Positions 63,645 to 64,000 of a stretch of 64,000 nucleotides of DNA are shown here, piece after piece. This stretch comes from Deltaproteobacteria bacterium. GTDB lineage: Bacteria; Myxococcota_A; Polyangia; Haliangiales; Haliangiaceae. The notes beneath the pieces were generated by a model. It was not told where the DNA came from. It did no database searches and worked only from the letters and a program-made list of their open reading frames with translations. Numbering within the stretch: position 1 is the first letter of the stretch; every line of letters starts with the position of its first letter. The position numbers and the translations under genes were made by a program. The stretch spans positions 62,001-126,000 of the forward strand of contig JAHDIH010000005.1 of assembly GCA_020630875.1 (NCBI GenBank), read 5' to 3'.

Positions 63645-63884
63645 ATGCCAACCTATGAATATCGCTGCAATAGTTGCGGTGGAGAGTTTGAATACGTCCA
63701 TTCAATGAGCGCAGACCCCAAAAAGACCTGTGAGACCTGTAACGAGGATGCACTAGAGAGACTTGTATCTGGTGGTTCGTTCGTCTTGAAGGGCTCTGGG
63801 TGGTACAAAGATCTTTATTCGTCATCTGGTGGTGGCTCAGGCGGCTCCGGTTCTAGTAGTTCCGGCGGAGGCTCCTCCGAATGA
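63645..63884 (+). CDS. FmdB-family zinc ribbon protein
   Basis: A 79-residue protein: MPTYEYRCNSCGGEFEY with Cys8 and Cys11, then CETC (Cys29, Cys32), the FmdB/CxxC-CxxC regulatory zinc ribbon, and a Gly/Ser-rich tail with GSGWYKDLYSS, also typical. The function is unclear; the family was named from a formamidase operon. It is divergent from the PilZ gene (43-base gap) and overlaps folD by four bases. Confidence 0.9.
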   Translation: MPTYEYRCNSCGGEFEYVHSMSADPKKTCETCNEDALERLVSGGSFVLKGSGWYKDLYSSSGGGSGGSGSSSSGGGSSE

Positions 63885-64000
63885 TTATCGACGGCCATGG
63901 TTACGCCAAGGAGTGCCGTCAGAAGCTAGCTGCTTCTATAACTACTTATGTGAATGGTGGCAGTAGGAAACCTAAGCTTGCAGTGGTTCTTGTGGGGGAG
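63881..64000 (+). CDS. folD: methylenetetrahydrofolate dehydrogenase/cyclohydrolase FolD, 5' part (cut by window end)
   Basis: The first 40 residues are present: MIIDGHGYAKECRQKL and then KLAVVLVGE, which are the start and the first beta strand of FolD, the two-function enzyme that interconverts methylene-, methenyl- and formyl-tetrahydrofolate. The catalytic Lys lies beyond the window edge. The ATG overlaps the FmdB stop (ATGA). Confidence 0.85.
   Translation, partial: MIIDGHGYAKECRQKLAASITTYVNGGSRKPKLAVVLVGE

Overview
The window is a dense bacterial chromosome segment: about 57 protein genes, two of them cut by the window edges. No gap between genes exceeds about 200 bases. I see no rRNA, tRNA, CRISPR array, insertion sequence, prophage or restriction system. 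Base composition is intermediate. Non-ATG starts (GTG, TTG) and short stop/start overlaps are frequent. The gene set points to a Gram-negative: lipoproteins, CpoB, PpiD, Lon and a c-type cytochrome. FHA/zinc-ribbon proteins, very large TPR proteins, a PilZ protein, a sigma-54 activator and a topA-xerC-hslV-hslU-argB-argD-argF-argG order suggest a deltaproteobacterial-type lineage (Myxococcota, Bradymonadota or Bdellovibrionota in the broad sense). That assignment is inference, not something the sequence proves.

Bases 1-14100. Methylthioadenosine phosphorylase (partial), a PfkB sugar kinase and tsaE run rightward. A glutathione-reductase-like flavoenzyme and a truncated ImuB-like protein run leftward. 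After yqeY comes a long leftward block: ECF sigma factor, PhoB-like regulator, PhoR-like kinase, plsX, an App1-like HAD protein and a lipoprotein. Facing this block is an NtrC-type sigma-54 activator. The 125-base space between the ECF gene and the activator holds a sigma-54 promoter pointing at the ECF gene and, about 107 bases upstream of it, a perfect 8+8 dyad. The activator is followed by an NAD-type isocitrate dehydrogenase and a PQQ-type sugar dehydrogenase lipoprotein.

Bases 14100-35030. Lon, a 1.74-kilo-residue TPR protein and a PpiD-like chaperone run leftward. The rod-shape operon mreB-mreC-mreD-pbp2-rodA runs rightward and ends at a hairpin shared with convergent trxA. A heme/cytochrome block follows (unknown 101-residue protein, CcsA/HemX-like protein, hemA, hemC), then a CpoB-like lipoprotein and a LysM protein.

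Bases 35030-52230. A divergent DprA, topA with a Lys/Ala repeat tail, a short-chain dehydrogenase, xerC, hslV, hslU and argB-argD-argF form one rightward run. Between argF and argG lies a three-gene chaperone cassette: a J-domain/TPR protein, an Hsp70, and a long acidic protein. The J protein and the acidic protein share one small domain with identical motif spacing (F-x2-S-x2-DG-x11-GL-x10-RL). This cassette and the sigma-54/ECF circuit are the best candidates for undescribed systems. After argG come convergent coaE and a tetraheme cytochrome.

Bases 52200-64000. engB, rimI, glnB, glnA, a methyltransferase with a disordered extension and a group-2 sigma factor run rightward. A leftward cluster (PilZ, TPR/HEAT, and two zinc-ribbon double-FHA proteins) faces them. 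An FmdB zinc ribbon and the start of folD close the window.
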